Positions 1-7,490 of a stretch of 15,608 bases of DNA are shown here, one piece after another. Source of the stretch: an uncultured Chloroflexaceae bacterium (lineage in GTDB: Bacteria > Chloroflexota > Chloroflexia > Chloroflexales > Chloroflexaceae); NCBI GenBank assembly GCA_937141995.1, contig CAKZQX010001076.1, positions 1 through 15,608 of the forward strand. The letters run 5' to 3'. Both the position numbers and the translations under genes were made by a program. Below the pieces are notes generated by a model, which was given only the letters and a program-made list of their open reading frames with translations, was not told where the DNA came from and did not search any database. The stretch's first letter is position 1. Each line of letters opens with the position of its first letter.

Positions 1-514
1 CCATGCGCACCGCGCCGCCCTTACCCCAGAGATCGCGCGGGAAGTTGGGGTAGAGCCGCAACGCCACGTCGTTGAGGGGCTGCCCGGTGGTGTTGGGAAA
101 GCTAATCTGCAAGCTGCCGGTGAGCCGCCGTGCCCCCGGCGCAATATCCATGTGCATGCTGTAGCGCGGCAGATCGGCATACGCGGCGATATCCCCGACA
201 AACGCCGGACGCATCGCCGGGGCATAGGCCGCGCCGACATCCGGCGTGGGCGTGAGCGTGGGCTGCGGTGATGGAGTAAGTGTGGCTGTGGGTAACGGCG
301 TAGGTGTCCCTGTCGGCGCGCTCGTTGGCGCAGGGATGCCGGTGGGTGTGGCCGCCGCCAGCGTTGCCAACCCCAGCCGCGCCGGCGGTACCGCAGTGGC
401 TGACGGCACATCGGTTGGCGTCCCCGTAGGCCGCGCCGGATCGACCGCCACCCCGGAACCGCCGCATGCGGTGAGGAGGAGGAGCAAGAGAAGCAGTACC
501 AACTGATAGCGCAT
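1..514 (-). CDS. Lipoprotein with M1 aminopeptidase-like N-terminal domain, 5' part only
   Basis: The gene reads leftward from an ATG at 514-512 and runs off the window edge, so 171 codons are visible with no stop. GGGAG lies a few bases upstream of the ATG. The product starts with a lipoprotein signal: Arg at 2, a run of Leu, then lipobox LTAC with Cys17 as the predicted lipidated residue. Residues of about 20-95 form a Pro/Thr/Ala-rich linker. From about residue 115 a folded domain begins (YSMHMDIAPGARRLTGSL, then SFPNTT and LRLYPN). This resembles the beta-sandwich start of M1-family metallopeptidases, which usually carry a pattern like Y-x-hydrophobic ... LTG ... N-T ... LYPN. The zinc site HExxH would lie outside the window, so peptidase activity cannot be confirmed. 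The lipoprotein call is firm; the M1 assignment is moderate. A TACAAT -10-like hexamer (minus strand, 568-563) lies about 50 bases upstream without a convincing -35. Confidence 0.65.
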   Translation of the reverse strand, partial: MRYQLVLLLLLLLLTACGGSGVAVDPARPTGTPTDVPSATAVPPARLGLATLAAATPTGIPAPTSAPTGTPTPLPTATLTPSPQPTLTPTPDVGAAYAPAMRPAFVGDIAAYADLPRYSMHMDIAPGARRLTGSLQISFPNTTGQPLNDVALRLYPNFPRDLWGKGGAVRM

Positions 515-735
515 GGTTGATCTCCCGGGAGCGCGGCTCCTGTGTGCTGCTGGGTCGGGGGTATTGTACCGCATGGTGGCGAGGACGGGTTATTCGTTGG
601 CCCTATTCGCCGGCAAGCCGTGTCCATCCGGATAAACGTAACAAGTTCCATGAATTGGCATGGTAGGTACTACCATAAGCCGATGAAGATTATGTTGATT
701 GTGTTAAAGAAGTATACATCCGGTCCCCTGTAACC
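515..735. other. Intergenic region between permease and M1-like lipoprotein
   Basis: A 221-base spacer between two leftward genes. It contains a perfect 7-bp stem with a 3-base loop (660-666 / 670-676, ATGGTAG and CTACCAT). No T-run follows it on the minus strand, so it is not a classical terminator; it could be a protein-binding palindrome. A TACAAT hexamer on the minus strand at 568-563 is a possible -10 for the lipoprotein gene. No coding sequence is supported here. Confidence 0.4.
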
Positions 736-3144
736 TCACTCATACGCCAGCACATCGCGGACGGTGAGGCGCGAAGCATTCCAGGCCGGCAGGAAGCTCG
801 CCAGCCCCGCCAGGCTGACCGAGAGGACCAGCCAGATCAGCGCACCGGTCGTGGAGTAGGTATAGCTCAACGGCGCGCCCAGGAAGAGCATGCCCACCTG
901 ATCGCTCAGTACCCGGCTGATCGGTAGCGCCAGCAGCAACCCCAGGCTCCACCCGATAACCCCGATCAGCATGCCCTCCAGGACGACGATCCGCAAGACC
1001 GAGCCGTCCGACGCGCCGATGGCCCGCATCACGCCGATCTCGCGGGTGCGTTCGAGCACATTCATACTCATCGTGCCCATCAGCCCCAGCCCACCGACGA
1101 CCGCCGTCAGCACGGCCATGATCAGCAGACAGTAGACGATAATATTGAACTGCCCCAGGATGGTGTCGAACTCGCGGGTGGCGGTGGTGCTGCGAACGAC
1201 ATTCAGGCCGACGTTGCGAAAATGTTCTTCCAGCTTCTGTGCGGTCGCATCCTGGAATGCTCCGCTATGGCGCGCCGTGACGATCCGTACCTCGCCTGCC
1301 AGCCCGGACTCGCGCGCTTCGCGGGAAAAGTAGGGATAGTTGGCATAGGCGGTCAGATCATCGTTGCCGAAGGCTTTGATAATGCCCACAATCACCCAGT
1401 CGCTCTCGCGGCCCTTGAACTTGAGCGTGACCGTCTCGCCAACCGCCAGATCCGGCTCGTCGTCAATCACGCCCAGGCTGACCACCAGCGCATTCTCGTC
1501 TGCGGGGCGCAGCCAGCGCCCGGCAACCACGTCGGGAGCCACCAGTTCGGTGTCGGGTGGCGGCGCTTCCAGGGAAATCAGATCGCTCTCGGTGTCGTCA
1601 GCGCGCAGGCGGCGCGCGCCGACACTGCCCCAGGTCTCGGCCTCCACCACGCCGGGTACCTGGAACGCCTCCTGTTGAATGCGCTCGATCCGGTAGGATT
1701 GATCAAAGCTGACAAAGACATCAAACCGAACCAGGGAAGCAAACAGTTCATCCAGCGAGCGGCGCACCGAGTCCTGCACGCTGAAGACGCCGATAAAAAT
1801 CGCGCCGCCCAGCGTCAGCGTGATCAGTGTCAGTGTGAGCCGGCCCTTCTTGCGGAAAGTGTTGCGCAGTGAGAGCAGCAGCGGCCGTGGCAGCCCACGC
1901 ACCCGTTTGATCAGGCGGTCCAGCCGGCTGGTGCCATAGCTGCCCGGTCCCGCATCGCTGTTCAGCGCCTCACGGATGGAGATGCGTGATCCGCGCAGGA
2001 GCGGATAGATCGCCGCCAGTAGCGGTACCGCCAGACTGACCAGGAACTGCAGGCCGATAACGTGGGGAATAATGCCATAGGTGCGTGCATCAAAGTTAAA
2101 GAGCGTGGCAAAGAAGCCGGTAAACAGGCCCGCCGCCCAGTAAGCCGGCGGCGCGGCAATCAGCAGCGCAATAATCCCGAAGCCCAGCACCAGCACCAGG
2201 TACATAAACGCGATCTGCTCCGTGCGCCCACCGATGGACTTCATCACCCCGATCTGCCGGGTCTGCTGGGTCAGCAGGCCGGAGATCGTATTGGTCACCA
2301 GGAAGCCGCTGAGCAGCACCGCCAGTACACTCATCGCACTGAGCAGAAAGGTGATCGGTTTCAAGCCGAAAGTGGCAATGGGGCTCTCCCCCGGTTCCGG
2401 GGGAATAAATATCTGATCAACCTCGCGCCCACTGCGCTCAATCTTGTCGCGGACTTCCTGGGCAACCCGGTTGACAAACGCGGCATCAAAGAAGTGCTCC
2501 GGATCAACGCGCACGCTCACCGAGTTGAAGTCGCGCGACACGCCCAGCCAGTCCAGTGTTTCATCATTGATATAGCCGTAGTAGGTATTGAAAATGAAGG
2601 TTGGCGCGACATTGAGATCATGCACCGATCCGACAATCGGAATCTCGCGCCGGGTCTGATCGAGCGTTTCGATCAGCAGCTTTTTCCCGATCTGAATATC
2701 CACGCCAATCATGGGGTTGAGCGCCGAGCGTTCGATCAGCATGGTCTTATCCGGGGGCGGCCACTGCCCTTCTTCTAGTTGAAATGTGCTGAGGGTTATA
2801 TCATCAAAATCGCGGATGGCGGCGAGTTGCATATTCTCCCACTGATCGGGGCCGACGTTGAGGCGTACACTCACGGAGCGGCGGCCCTCAGCCGCGGCAA
2901 CGCCATCCATCTTCTGAACAACATCCACCAGATCATCATCAAACGGCTCGACGGTCGAGATCACAAAGCTGAAGGGTTTACCCGCCATATACTGCTCCGA
3001 TAAACCACGCAGCAGCCGCACGCGCGACTCGGCGATCATGCCGACCGCAAACACTCCAACCGCTATGGACAGGGCAACCAGCAGTGTGCGGGTCTTGTTG
3101 CTCCAGAGGTCGCTCAAAACTTTGCGCCAGCGTGGGCCAACCAT
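736..3144 (-). CDS. ABC transporter permease, duplicated FtsX/MacB type
   Basis: An 802-residue membrane protein with two FtsX/MacB repeats. Repeat 1 has a membrane segment at about 20-37, an extracytoplasmic MacB-like periplasmic-core domain at about 45-260, then three segments near 264-290, 311-343 and 361-382. Repeat 2 repeats this: a segment at 437-455, an outer domain to about 660, then segments near 667-692, 718-742 and 767-785. Each repeat carries the cytoplasmic coupling motif after its second segment (RQIGVMKSIGG and REIGVMRAIGA), which in this family contacts the ATPase. The ATG at 3144 is preferred over a GTG at 3174 because GGAG lies seven bases upstream. Such proteins export lipoproteins or peptides, or work as mechanotransmission permeases, with a separate LolD/MacB-like ATPase. 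No ATPase gene is adjacent inside the window; it may lie left of position 1. The substrate cannot be told from sequence. Confidence 0.9.
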   Translation of the reverse strand: MVGPRWRKVLSDLWSNKTRTLLVALSIAVGVFAVGMIAESRVRLLRGLSEQYMAGKPFSFVISTVEPFDDDLVDVVQKMDGVAAAEGRRSVSVRLNVGPDQWENMQLAAIRDFDDITLSTFQLEEGQWPPPDKTMLIERSALNPMIGVDIQIGKKLLIETLDQTRREIPIVGSVHDLNVAPTFIFNTYYGYINDETLDWLGVSRDFNSVSVRVDPEHFFDAAFVNRVAQEVRDKIERSGREVDQIFIPPEPGESPIATFGLKPITFLLSAMSVLAVLLSGFLVTNTISGLLTQQTRQIGVMKSIGGRTEQIAFMYLVLVLGFGIIALLIAAPPAYWAAGLFTGFFATLFNFDARTYGIIPHVIGLQFLVSLAVPLLAAIYPLLRGSRISIREALNSDAGPGSYGTSRLDRLIKRVRGLPRPLLLSLRNTFRKKGRLTLTLITLTLGGAIFIGVFSVQDSVRRSLDELFASLVRFDVFVSFDQSYRIERIQQEAFQVPGVVEAETWGSVGARRLRADDTESDLISLEAPPPDTELVAPDVVAGRWLRPADENALVVSLGVIDDEPDLAVGETVTLKFKGRESDWVIVGIIKAFGNDDLTAYANYPYFSREARESGLAGEVRIVTARHSGAFQDATAQKLEEHFRNVGLNVVRSTTATREFDTILGQFNIIVYCLLIMAVLTAVVGGLGLMGTMSMNVLERTREIGVMRAIGASDGSVLRIVVLEGMLIGVIGWSLGLLLALPISRVLSDQVGMLFLGAPLSYTYSTTGALIWLVLSVSLAGLASFLPAWNASRLTVRDVLAYE

Positions 3145-3228
3145 GAGATATCTCCATCTATTGCAGGAATTCACATGCCTTGCGTGGTACGCTCGTGAGA
3201 CAACTTTTCGCCTCCAGCAGGATGTACT

Positions 3229-3312
3229 GGAGTCCCGGCATTAGCCGGTCAATACCTGCCAGGACCGCAGGACACTACCGCGAACGCCGGATCCGGCTGA
3301 AGCCGGGACTCC
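3229..3312. repeat. Composite inverted repeat of two hairpin-forming arms
   Basis: Positions 3229-3248 and 3293-3312 are reverse complements over 20 bases with two mismatches, separated by 44 bases. Each arm is itself a small hairpin: CCGGC-ATTA-GCCGG on the left and CCGGC-TGAA-GCCGG on the right. The mismatches between arms fall in the loops, so both local stems are kept. This layout resembles REP/BIME-type palindromic elements or a small non-autonomous element. No transposase is near. Confidence 0.6.
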
Positions 3313-3351
3313 CGATGTCTTGATGTCCGGATTACCAATTCAACGTTCATT

Positions 3352-3391
3352 AACAGGAGTTACGCGGTCGGTTCCAAATCAGATGTTCATC
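3352..3391 (+). repeat. Short dispersed repeat, copy A
   Basis: The segment starts with ACAGGAGTTACGCGGTC and is followed at 3380-3391 by the hairpin CAGATG-TT-CATCTG. A related segment at 7306 reads ACAGGAGTGACGCGTTC and is also followed, 30 rather than 27 bases from its start, by a hairpin beginning CAGATGT. The conserved block is 15 of 17 identical. The match could be a dispersed repeat family; with only two diverged copies in view this is tentative. Confidence 0.45.
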
Positions 3392-3437
3392 TGGACAACC
3401 GGCCCGATTCGCCTCCGGCAGGGCGGAAGATTCCTAT

Positions 3438-3485
3438 CTTGTTCACAAACATGTTGCACAACGTGCGAAATTTTTGTGAAACAAG
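3438..3485. promoter_or_regulatory. Imperfect inverted repeat, possible operator
   Basis: CTTGTTCACAA at 3438-3448 is matched by the reverse complement of TTGTGAAACAAG at 3474-3485, with one extra base in the right arm. Between them lies TGTTGCACAAC, a direct echo of the left arm. The site is AT-rich and lies about 270 bases upstream of the phosphatase start and 290 bases upstream of the permease start. It could bind a dimeric regulator, but no regulator gene is in the window. Confidence 0.3.
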
Positions 3486-3690
3486 AAAAAAGAAGTACGA
3501 TGCTGCCGCAGGCGATTCTGCCGTTCACCGGGTGAAACGCCCGGTTTGATGAACCACCGCGTAAGTTCTGTCATTAAGCGATACTAACGATGCAAGGAGA
3601 ATCATACCACCGTTTTGCCGGGCTGTTGGGTATAGATATGTGCAAATGCTGTGCAGGAGCGTGACTGGGACGCTCGCCGGATGGTGAATG

Positions 3691-3719
3691 TTGCAGTGAA
3701 AGGCAATATGCGGTACAGT
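3691..3719 (+). promoter_or_regulatory. Candidate sigma-70 promoter for the HAD phosphatase
   Basis: TTGCAG at 3691-3696 and TACAGT at 3714-3719 are separated by exactly 17 bases. Transcription would start near 3726 and leave a leader of about 27 bases with the ribosome site GAGG. The hexamers match the consensus only at 3 of 6 and 4 of 6 positions, so the call rests on spacing and position. Confidence 0.35.
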
Positions 3720-3752
3720 CTGCGCGTTGATCCAGCCAGGATGAGGTAAACG

Positions 3753-4541
3753 ATGCAGGTACCGGCGTACGATGGGTATATTTTTGATCTGGATGGCACG
3801 CTCTATCTGGGTGACGCGCTGCTGCCGGGCGCGCAGGCACTGCTCCAGCAGTTGCGCGCATCCGGGCGACGGGTGGCGTTTGTCTCCAACAACGCGACCC
3901 GCTCACGCGACGAGGTGGTCGCAAAGCTGATGCGACTGGGCATTACGGTTGAGCAGCAGGAGGTGGTCAACTCAACCATGGTAACGGTGCGCTGGCTGCG
4001 TCAGCATGCACCGGAGGCTGTGCTCTATCCCATCGGCGAGCAACCGCTGATCGAGGAACTGCAGGCGGCCGGGTTGCGCCTGAGTGACGATCCGGCGGCG
4101 ATCACCTTTGTGCTGGCCTCGTTTGACCGAACCTTTGCCTACCATAAGCTGCAGGTGGCCTTCGATGCTATCCGGGCGGGGGCGCGGCTGATTGCCACTA
4201 ACGCGGACCGCTACTGCCCGGTGCCGGGGGGCGGGCAGCCGGATGCCGCCGCCGTAATCGCCGCGATTGAGGCATGTACCGGCACCACCTGCGAGATGGT
4301 CATTGGCAAGCCGTCGCCCTACATGGCCCAAACGGCCGGCGCTATGCTGGGTCTTACCCCGTCCGCCTGTCTGGTGATCGGGGATCGGCTGGAAACCGAC
4401 ATTGCCATGGGCAAGGCGGCCGGGATGGCGGCGGCGCTGGTTTTAACCGGGGCTAGCAGCCGCGCCGACCTCGCCATGGCCGCACACCAGCCCGATTATG
4501 TGATCGCTGATCTGCGAGCACTGCTGCCGGGCCTGGGGTAG
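3753..4541 (+). CDS. HAD-IIA family phosphatase (NagD/AraL-like)
   Basis: A 262-residue cytosolic phosphatase with all four HAD motifs: DLDGT at 12-16 (nucleophile Asp12, acid/base Asp14), SNN at 45-47, the lysine of GKPSP (Lys186), and GDRLETD with Asp211 and Asp216 for Mg2+. The C2-type cap lies between motifs II and III and includes TNADRYCPVPGG (149-160), typical of the NagD/AraL/p-nitrophenylphosphatase subfamily. Members dephosphorylate small sugar phosphates, phosphoglycolate, glycerol phosphate or nucleotides; the substrate cannot be read from sequence. The ATG at 3753 has GAGG seven bases upstream. The next gene, a glycolipid-type glycosyltransferase, starts 152 bases downstream behind its own candidate promoter, so co-regulation is possible but not shown. 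Length is normal for the family (about 250-270). Confidence 0.9.
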   Translation: MQVPAYDGYIFDLDGTLYLGDALLPGAQALLQQLRASGRRVAFVSNNATRSRDEVVAKLMRLGITVEQQEVVNSTMVTVRWLRQHAPEAVLYPIGEQPLIEELQAAGLRLSDDPAAITFVLASFDRTFAYHKLQVAFDAIRAGARLIATNADRYCPVPGGGQPDAAAVIAAIEACTGTTCEMVIGKPSPYMAQTAGAMLGLTPSACLVIGDRLETDIAMGKAAGMAAALVLTGASSRADLAMAAHQPDYVIADLRALLPGLG

Positions 4542-4542
4542 C

Positions 4543-4571
4543 TTTACACGCGTCTCGCACCGTGGTAGGAT
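4543..4571 (+). promoter_or_regulatory. Candidate sigma-70 promoter for the first GT28 glycosyltransferase
   Basis: TTTACA at 4543-4548 (5 of 6 to TTGACA) and TAGGAT at 4566-4571 (4 of 6 to TATAAT) are separated by 17 bases, directly after the phosphatase stop codon. A start near 4578 would give a leader of about 115 bases before the GGGAGG ribosome site. Confidence 0.5.
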
Positions 4572-4693
4572 AAGGTCATATGTGTCGGGAAAATGCCATA
4601 CAAATGGTCGGCACCGGCGTTGTTGATGCAAGAACCAGGTGCGGCAATGCGACCTGCTCCTGCTACCCGATGCGCTGAGTCTGGGAGGTTGCT

Positions 4694-5833
4694 ATGCCTC
4701 GTGTTCTGCTTCTGCATGCAACGGTCGGCACTGGTCATAAACGAGCGGCGGAAGCGCTGTGCCGGGCGTTCGGGCAACATCAGGCAAACGATGTGCTGGT
4801 CGAAGATGTGCTGGATCATACGCCCTGGCTTTTTCGGGTGGCCTATGCGCGCTCCTACCTGGAGTTGACCGATCATGCGCCGCTGGTCTGGGGCTATTTT
4901 TATAGCCAGACCAATATTGACCCTGAACTGGCCGATATTTCGAATAATGTGCGCAAGATTGTGGAGAGCATCGGGACAAACGGCCTCAAAGAGGTACTCA
5001 AGCGCTTCCAGCCCGAGATTATTATCTGCACGCACTTTTTGCCGATGGAACTGCTGGTGCGGCTGAAGCTGAAGGCCAAACTGTTCCAGCCGATCTACTG
5101 CGTGATCACCGATTATGCGGCGCATACATTCTGGACCTATACCGAGATTGACGGCTATTTTGTGGCAACCGAGCAGACGTGTGAGCAACTGATCCGCCGG
5201 GGTGTACAGGACTCGCAGATCTGCGTCAGCGGTATTCCGATTGATCCGGCGATTGCCGTGCCCAAAGATCGGGATAGTGTACGGCGGCGGCGGGGTTTGC
5301 CGCCTGACCGCAACCTGATTACGCTGTTTGGCGGAGGCATGATTACGGAGCGGGTGCGCGGAATTGTTGCCGGGCTGTTGCAGAGCGGCGCAGAAGGCAT
5401 GCTGGTGGTGGTTGCCGGGCGCAATGCGGCCTTAGCCAGTGCGCTGGCCGATTTGCAGTGCAGTCCGACGCTCGATCTGCGGGTGCTGGGGTTTGTTACC
5501 TATGTTGATGACCTGATCGTTGCCAGCGATCTGGTGATTACTAAGGCCGGCGGCTTGATTATCAGCGAAGTAGTCGCGCGCGGTGTCCCTCTGGTGGTGA
5601 TTGATCCGATCCCCGGCCACGAAGAGTGGAACGCGGATTTTGTGGTTGGCAGCGGTTCCGGAGTGCAGCTTCGCATGGCCGAGTCGGTGCCGATGACTGT
5701 CTATCGGTTGTTGCGGCACCCGGATATTCTCCAGGATATGCGGGTGCATGCGGCGGCGGTGGGGCGGCCACGGGCTGCGCTGGATATCGCTGAGTATATT
5801 ATGGACGACTTTGAACAGAAGTATCGCCGATAA
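4694..5833 (+). CDS. MGDG synthase-family glycosyltransferase (GT28), paralogue 1
   Basis: A 379-residue GT-B glycosyltransferase. The N-terminal half has the MGDG-synthase motif around GTGHKRAA (12-19), a Pro-Trp-Leu hydrophobic stretch near 44-47 likely to touch membrane, and TDYAAHTFW (139-147). The C-terminal nucleotide-sugar half has SGIPID (179-184), LFGGGM (211-216), LGFVTYVDDL (265-274) and TKAGGLIISE (283-292), followed by PIPGHEEWNADF (305-316). This set is characteristic of processive diacylglycerol glucosyltransferases (UgtP/YpfP) and plant MGDG synthases, which move glucose or galactose from UDP-sugar to diacylglycerol at the inner membrane face. No signal peptide or true membrane helix is visible, as expected for a peripheral enzyme. 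GGGAGG precedes the ATG by five bases. A second, diverged member follows 203 bases downstream. Family is secure; acceptor and sugar are inferred. Confidence 0.9.
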   Translation: MPRVLLLHATVGTGHKRAAEALCRAFGQHQANDVLVEDVLDHTPWLFRVAYARSYLELTDHAPLVWGYFYSQTNIDPELADISNNVRKIVESIGTNGLKEVLKRFQPEIIICTHFLPMELLVRLKLKAKLFQPIYCVITDYAAHTFWTYTEIDGYFVATEQTCEQLIRRGVQDSQICVSGIPIDPAIAVPKDRDSVRRRRGLPPDRNLITLFGGGMITERVRGIVAGLLQSGAEGMLVVVAGRNAALASALADLQCSPTLDLRVLGFVTYVDDLIVASDLVITKAGGLIISEVVARGVPLVVIDPIPGHEEWNADFVVGSGSGVQLRMAESVPMTVYRLLRHPDILQDMRVHAAAVGRPRAALDIAEYIMDDFEQKYRR

Positions 5834-5865
5834 CCTATGTAGAAAGAACAGACCAACAGAGGACG

Positions 5866-5912
5866 CAGAACAACATTATTCGATAGATATACGCCAGGCG
5901 TGCGTTGTTCTG
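5866..5912 (+). repeat. Stem-loop between the two glycosyltransferase genes
   Basis: CAGAACAAC at 5866-5874 pairs perfectly with GTTGTTCTG at 5904-5912. The 29-base loop contains a small inner palindrome, ACGCCAGGCGT. No T-run follows, so transcription termination is not implied; it may affect mRNA stability between the two cistrons. Confidence 0.4.
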
Positions 5913-6036
5913 GGTTCGCTATTATGATGTTCGCCGTCTGTCGTTTATGTACCAATGGTCCTGTATGTTTTGCCGGGGTTGCGGTTATGCATGGATAGGC
6001 TGCCCGGGGGCCAATTGCGAAAGACGGAGCAGTATT

Positions 6037-7275
6037 ATGACCAGACCAGACCGGGTGCTGTTTGCCATCTCTGATACGGGTGGGGGACATCGTAGCGCGG
6101 CGATTGCTATTACTGCCGCGTTGCAGTTAGTCAGCAGTCGCGAAATCTCGTGCGAGATGCTTGATGTGCTGCGGATTACCAATTTCCCGTTTGTGCGGAA
6201 TGCGCCCAATTTGTATGACCAGCTCTCGACGCGCTGGCTTCCGCTCTACAATCTCACTTTCGAGGTGACAAACGGCATCCGGCGGGTTGATGTGCTGTCG
6301 CGTCTGGTCTATTTGCAGGCGCGGCGCAATATTGCCCGGGCGCTCCAGTCGTTTAACCCCGATCTGGTAGTGGTGACGCATCCGCTGGTGTATCGCCTGG
6401 TGCGCGCGGCCCGCCGAACCCATCGCCTTTCTTACCGGATTGTCACCGTTGTCACCGACCTGGTGACGCTGCATGCCTCCTGGACACATCCCGATGTTGA
6501 TATCTGTCTGCTGCCCACCGATGAAGCCTACACCTTGATGCAGCGGCAGGGTTTGTCGCCGAGCCGGATGCGGCGAACCGGTTTTCCTGTGCATCCCAAG
6601 TTTGCGCACTATACCCAGGGTCAGACCGAGTCCCGGCATGAGTTGGACGTTGATCCGGCGCGCTTCACGGTGTTGGTTACCAGTGGTGGAGTCGGATCGG
6701 GACGGATGCATGATCTGGTGCTCGAACTGGAGCGGGTCTATCCGGAAACGCAGTTTCTGGTCATCACCGGCAAGAATCGAACGCTCCAGCAGCAACTGCT
6801 GGCGCGGCGGCGCAGTCCGCATTGCCATATTTTCGGGTTTGTGCAGAATATGGAAACCCTGATGGCGGCCAGCGATATTGTCATCAGCAAGGCCGGTCCC
6901 GGCACGCTGATGGAGTCGTTTGTCATGCGCCGTCCGGTGATTGTCACCGAGGCCGTCGGCGCACAGGAGCGCGGCAATATTGACTTTGTGCTCAACCATG
7001 AACTGGGCTTCTACTGCCCCACGACCGAGCGGATTGTCGATGCCGTCAGCGAGTTGAACAACTCCGACTACTATCAGGCCACCGTCAACCGGCTGGCGGT
7101 GGCAGTCCCCCGGCATGGAGCCGAGCAGATTGCCCAGATCCTGCTCGATCAACTCTCCCAGACCGACCGTCCGGCAGAATACCGCCGCCGCCCCCAGCGA
7201 ACACCGCTGCGCCGCTGGGGGCGGGCACTGCGCCGGGGCATTCGCCAGCGCCCCTCCTCTGAAACACGTTTATAG
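6037..7275 (+). CDS. MGDG synthase-family glycosyltransferase (GT28), paralogue 2
   Basis: A 412-residue GT-B enzyme, diverged from the upstream gene. Visible motifs are SDTGGGHRSAA (12-22), VVTDLVTLHASW (138-149), TGFPVHPKF (181-189), TSGGVGSGRM (215-224), IFGFVQNMETLMAASD (265-280) and SKAGPGTLMES (284-294). The position after the lysine-alanine-glycine turn is PGT rather than the GL seen in paralogue 1, and the PIPGHEEWNADF loop is replaced by EAVGAQERGNIDF (305-317), so the two probably differ in donor or acceptor. A strongly basic tail (about 383-412, many Arg) could bind anionic lipids. The ATG at 6037 is chosen because GGAG lies seven bases upstream; a longer in-frame extension to 5905 is Cys-rich, lacks a ribosome site and does not look like the family. 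Likely role: glycolipid synthesis at the membrane, perhaps acting on the product of paralogue 1. Confidence 0.88.
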   Translation: MTRPDRVLFAISDTGGGHRSAAIAITAALQLVSSREISCEMLDVLRITNFPFVRNAPNLYDQLSTRWLPLYNLTFEVTNGIRRVDVLSRLVYLQARRNIARALQSFNPDLVVVTHPLVYRLVRAARRTHRLSYRIVTVVTDLVTLHASWTHPDVDICLLPTDEAYTLMQRQGLSPSRMRRTGFPVHPKFAHYTQGQTESRHELDVDPARFTVLVTSGGVGSGRMHDLVLELERVYPETQFLVITGKNRTLQQQLLARRRSPHCHIFGFVQNMETLMAASDIVISKAGPGTLMESFVMRRPVIVTEAVGAQERGNIDFVLNHELGFYCPTTERIVDAVSELNNSDYYQATVNRLAVAVPRHGAEQIAQILLDQLSQTDRPAEYRRRPQRTPLRRWGRALRRGIRQRPSSETRL

Positions 7276-7304
7276 GAAAGCAGAGAACGTACGGGGCTCT
7301 CCGT

Positions 7305-7365
7305 GACAGGAGTGACGCGTTCACTCGTTTGGAAGCAGATGTCACCTGTTGCAGGCGACATCTGC
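7305..7365 (+). repeat. Short dispersed repeat, copy B, with strong hairpin
   Basis: ACAGGAGTGACGCGTTC at 7306-7322 matches the copy at 3353 in 15 of 17 bases. The hairpin after it is much stronger than in the first copy: 7335-7348 pairs with 7352-7365 over 14 bases with a single mismatch and a 3-base loop (TTG). No T-run follows, so it is not an ordinary terminator, although it lies 60 bases after the glycosyltransferase stop and may act as an mRNA 3' end. Confidence 0.5.
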
Positions 7366-7490
7366 CGTTACAGGGAGCACACGTTCAGTGTTATGCGGGT
7401 TATTGACACGCGTTCCAGGGTGGGTGGTTACACCGTACGTTTGACCAGATGGAAGCCGGAATCGCCGGCGGTAGCATGGTATATCTTTTG

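Larger units (their letters stand above)
3145..3752. other. Gene-free divergent region rich in inverted repeats
   Basis: This 608-base stretch separates the leftward permease from the rightward phosphatase gene. No reading frame in it has a credible start or resembles a protein. It holds a composite inverted repeat at 3229-3312, a short segment resembling DNA at 7305 (3352-3391), an operator-like inverted repeat at 3438-3485, a 6-bp stem with a 7-base loop at 3527-3545, and a candidate promoter for the phosphatase at 3691-3719. Base composition around 3440-3520 is clearly more AT-rich than the flanking genes. Confidence 0.6.

Noticed and set aside
542..733. 63-codon plus-strand open frame between the permease and the lipoprotein
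   Set aside because: Opposite to the direction of both neighbours, no ribosome site and no resemblance to known proteins.
2062..2778. Plus-strand open frames opposite the permease (also 1222-1872)
   Set aside because: Antisense to a well-supported FtsX permease; no recognisable domain.
3320..3535. 71-codon open frame in the left gene-free region
   Set aside because: It crosses the dispersed repeat and the AT-rich operator-like site, and has no ribosome site.
4544..5188. Minus-strand open frame overlapping the first glycosyltransferase
   Set aside because: No ribosome site or family match, and the plus strand carries a full set of conserved motifs.
5905..6036. N-terminal extension of the second glycosyltransferase
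   Set aside because: The extension is Cys- and Trp-rich, unlike the family, and the ATG at 6037 has a well-placed GGAG.
6127..7152. Long minus-strand open frame inside the second glycosyltransferase (341 codons)
   Set aside because: Antisense shadow of a gene with clear GT28 motifs; composition is His/Gln/Arg-rich as expected of a shadow in GC-rich DNA.
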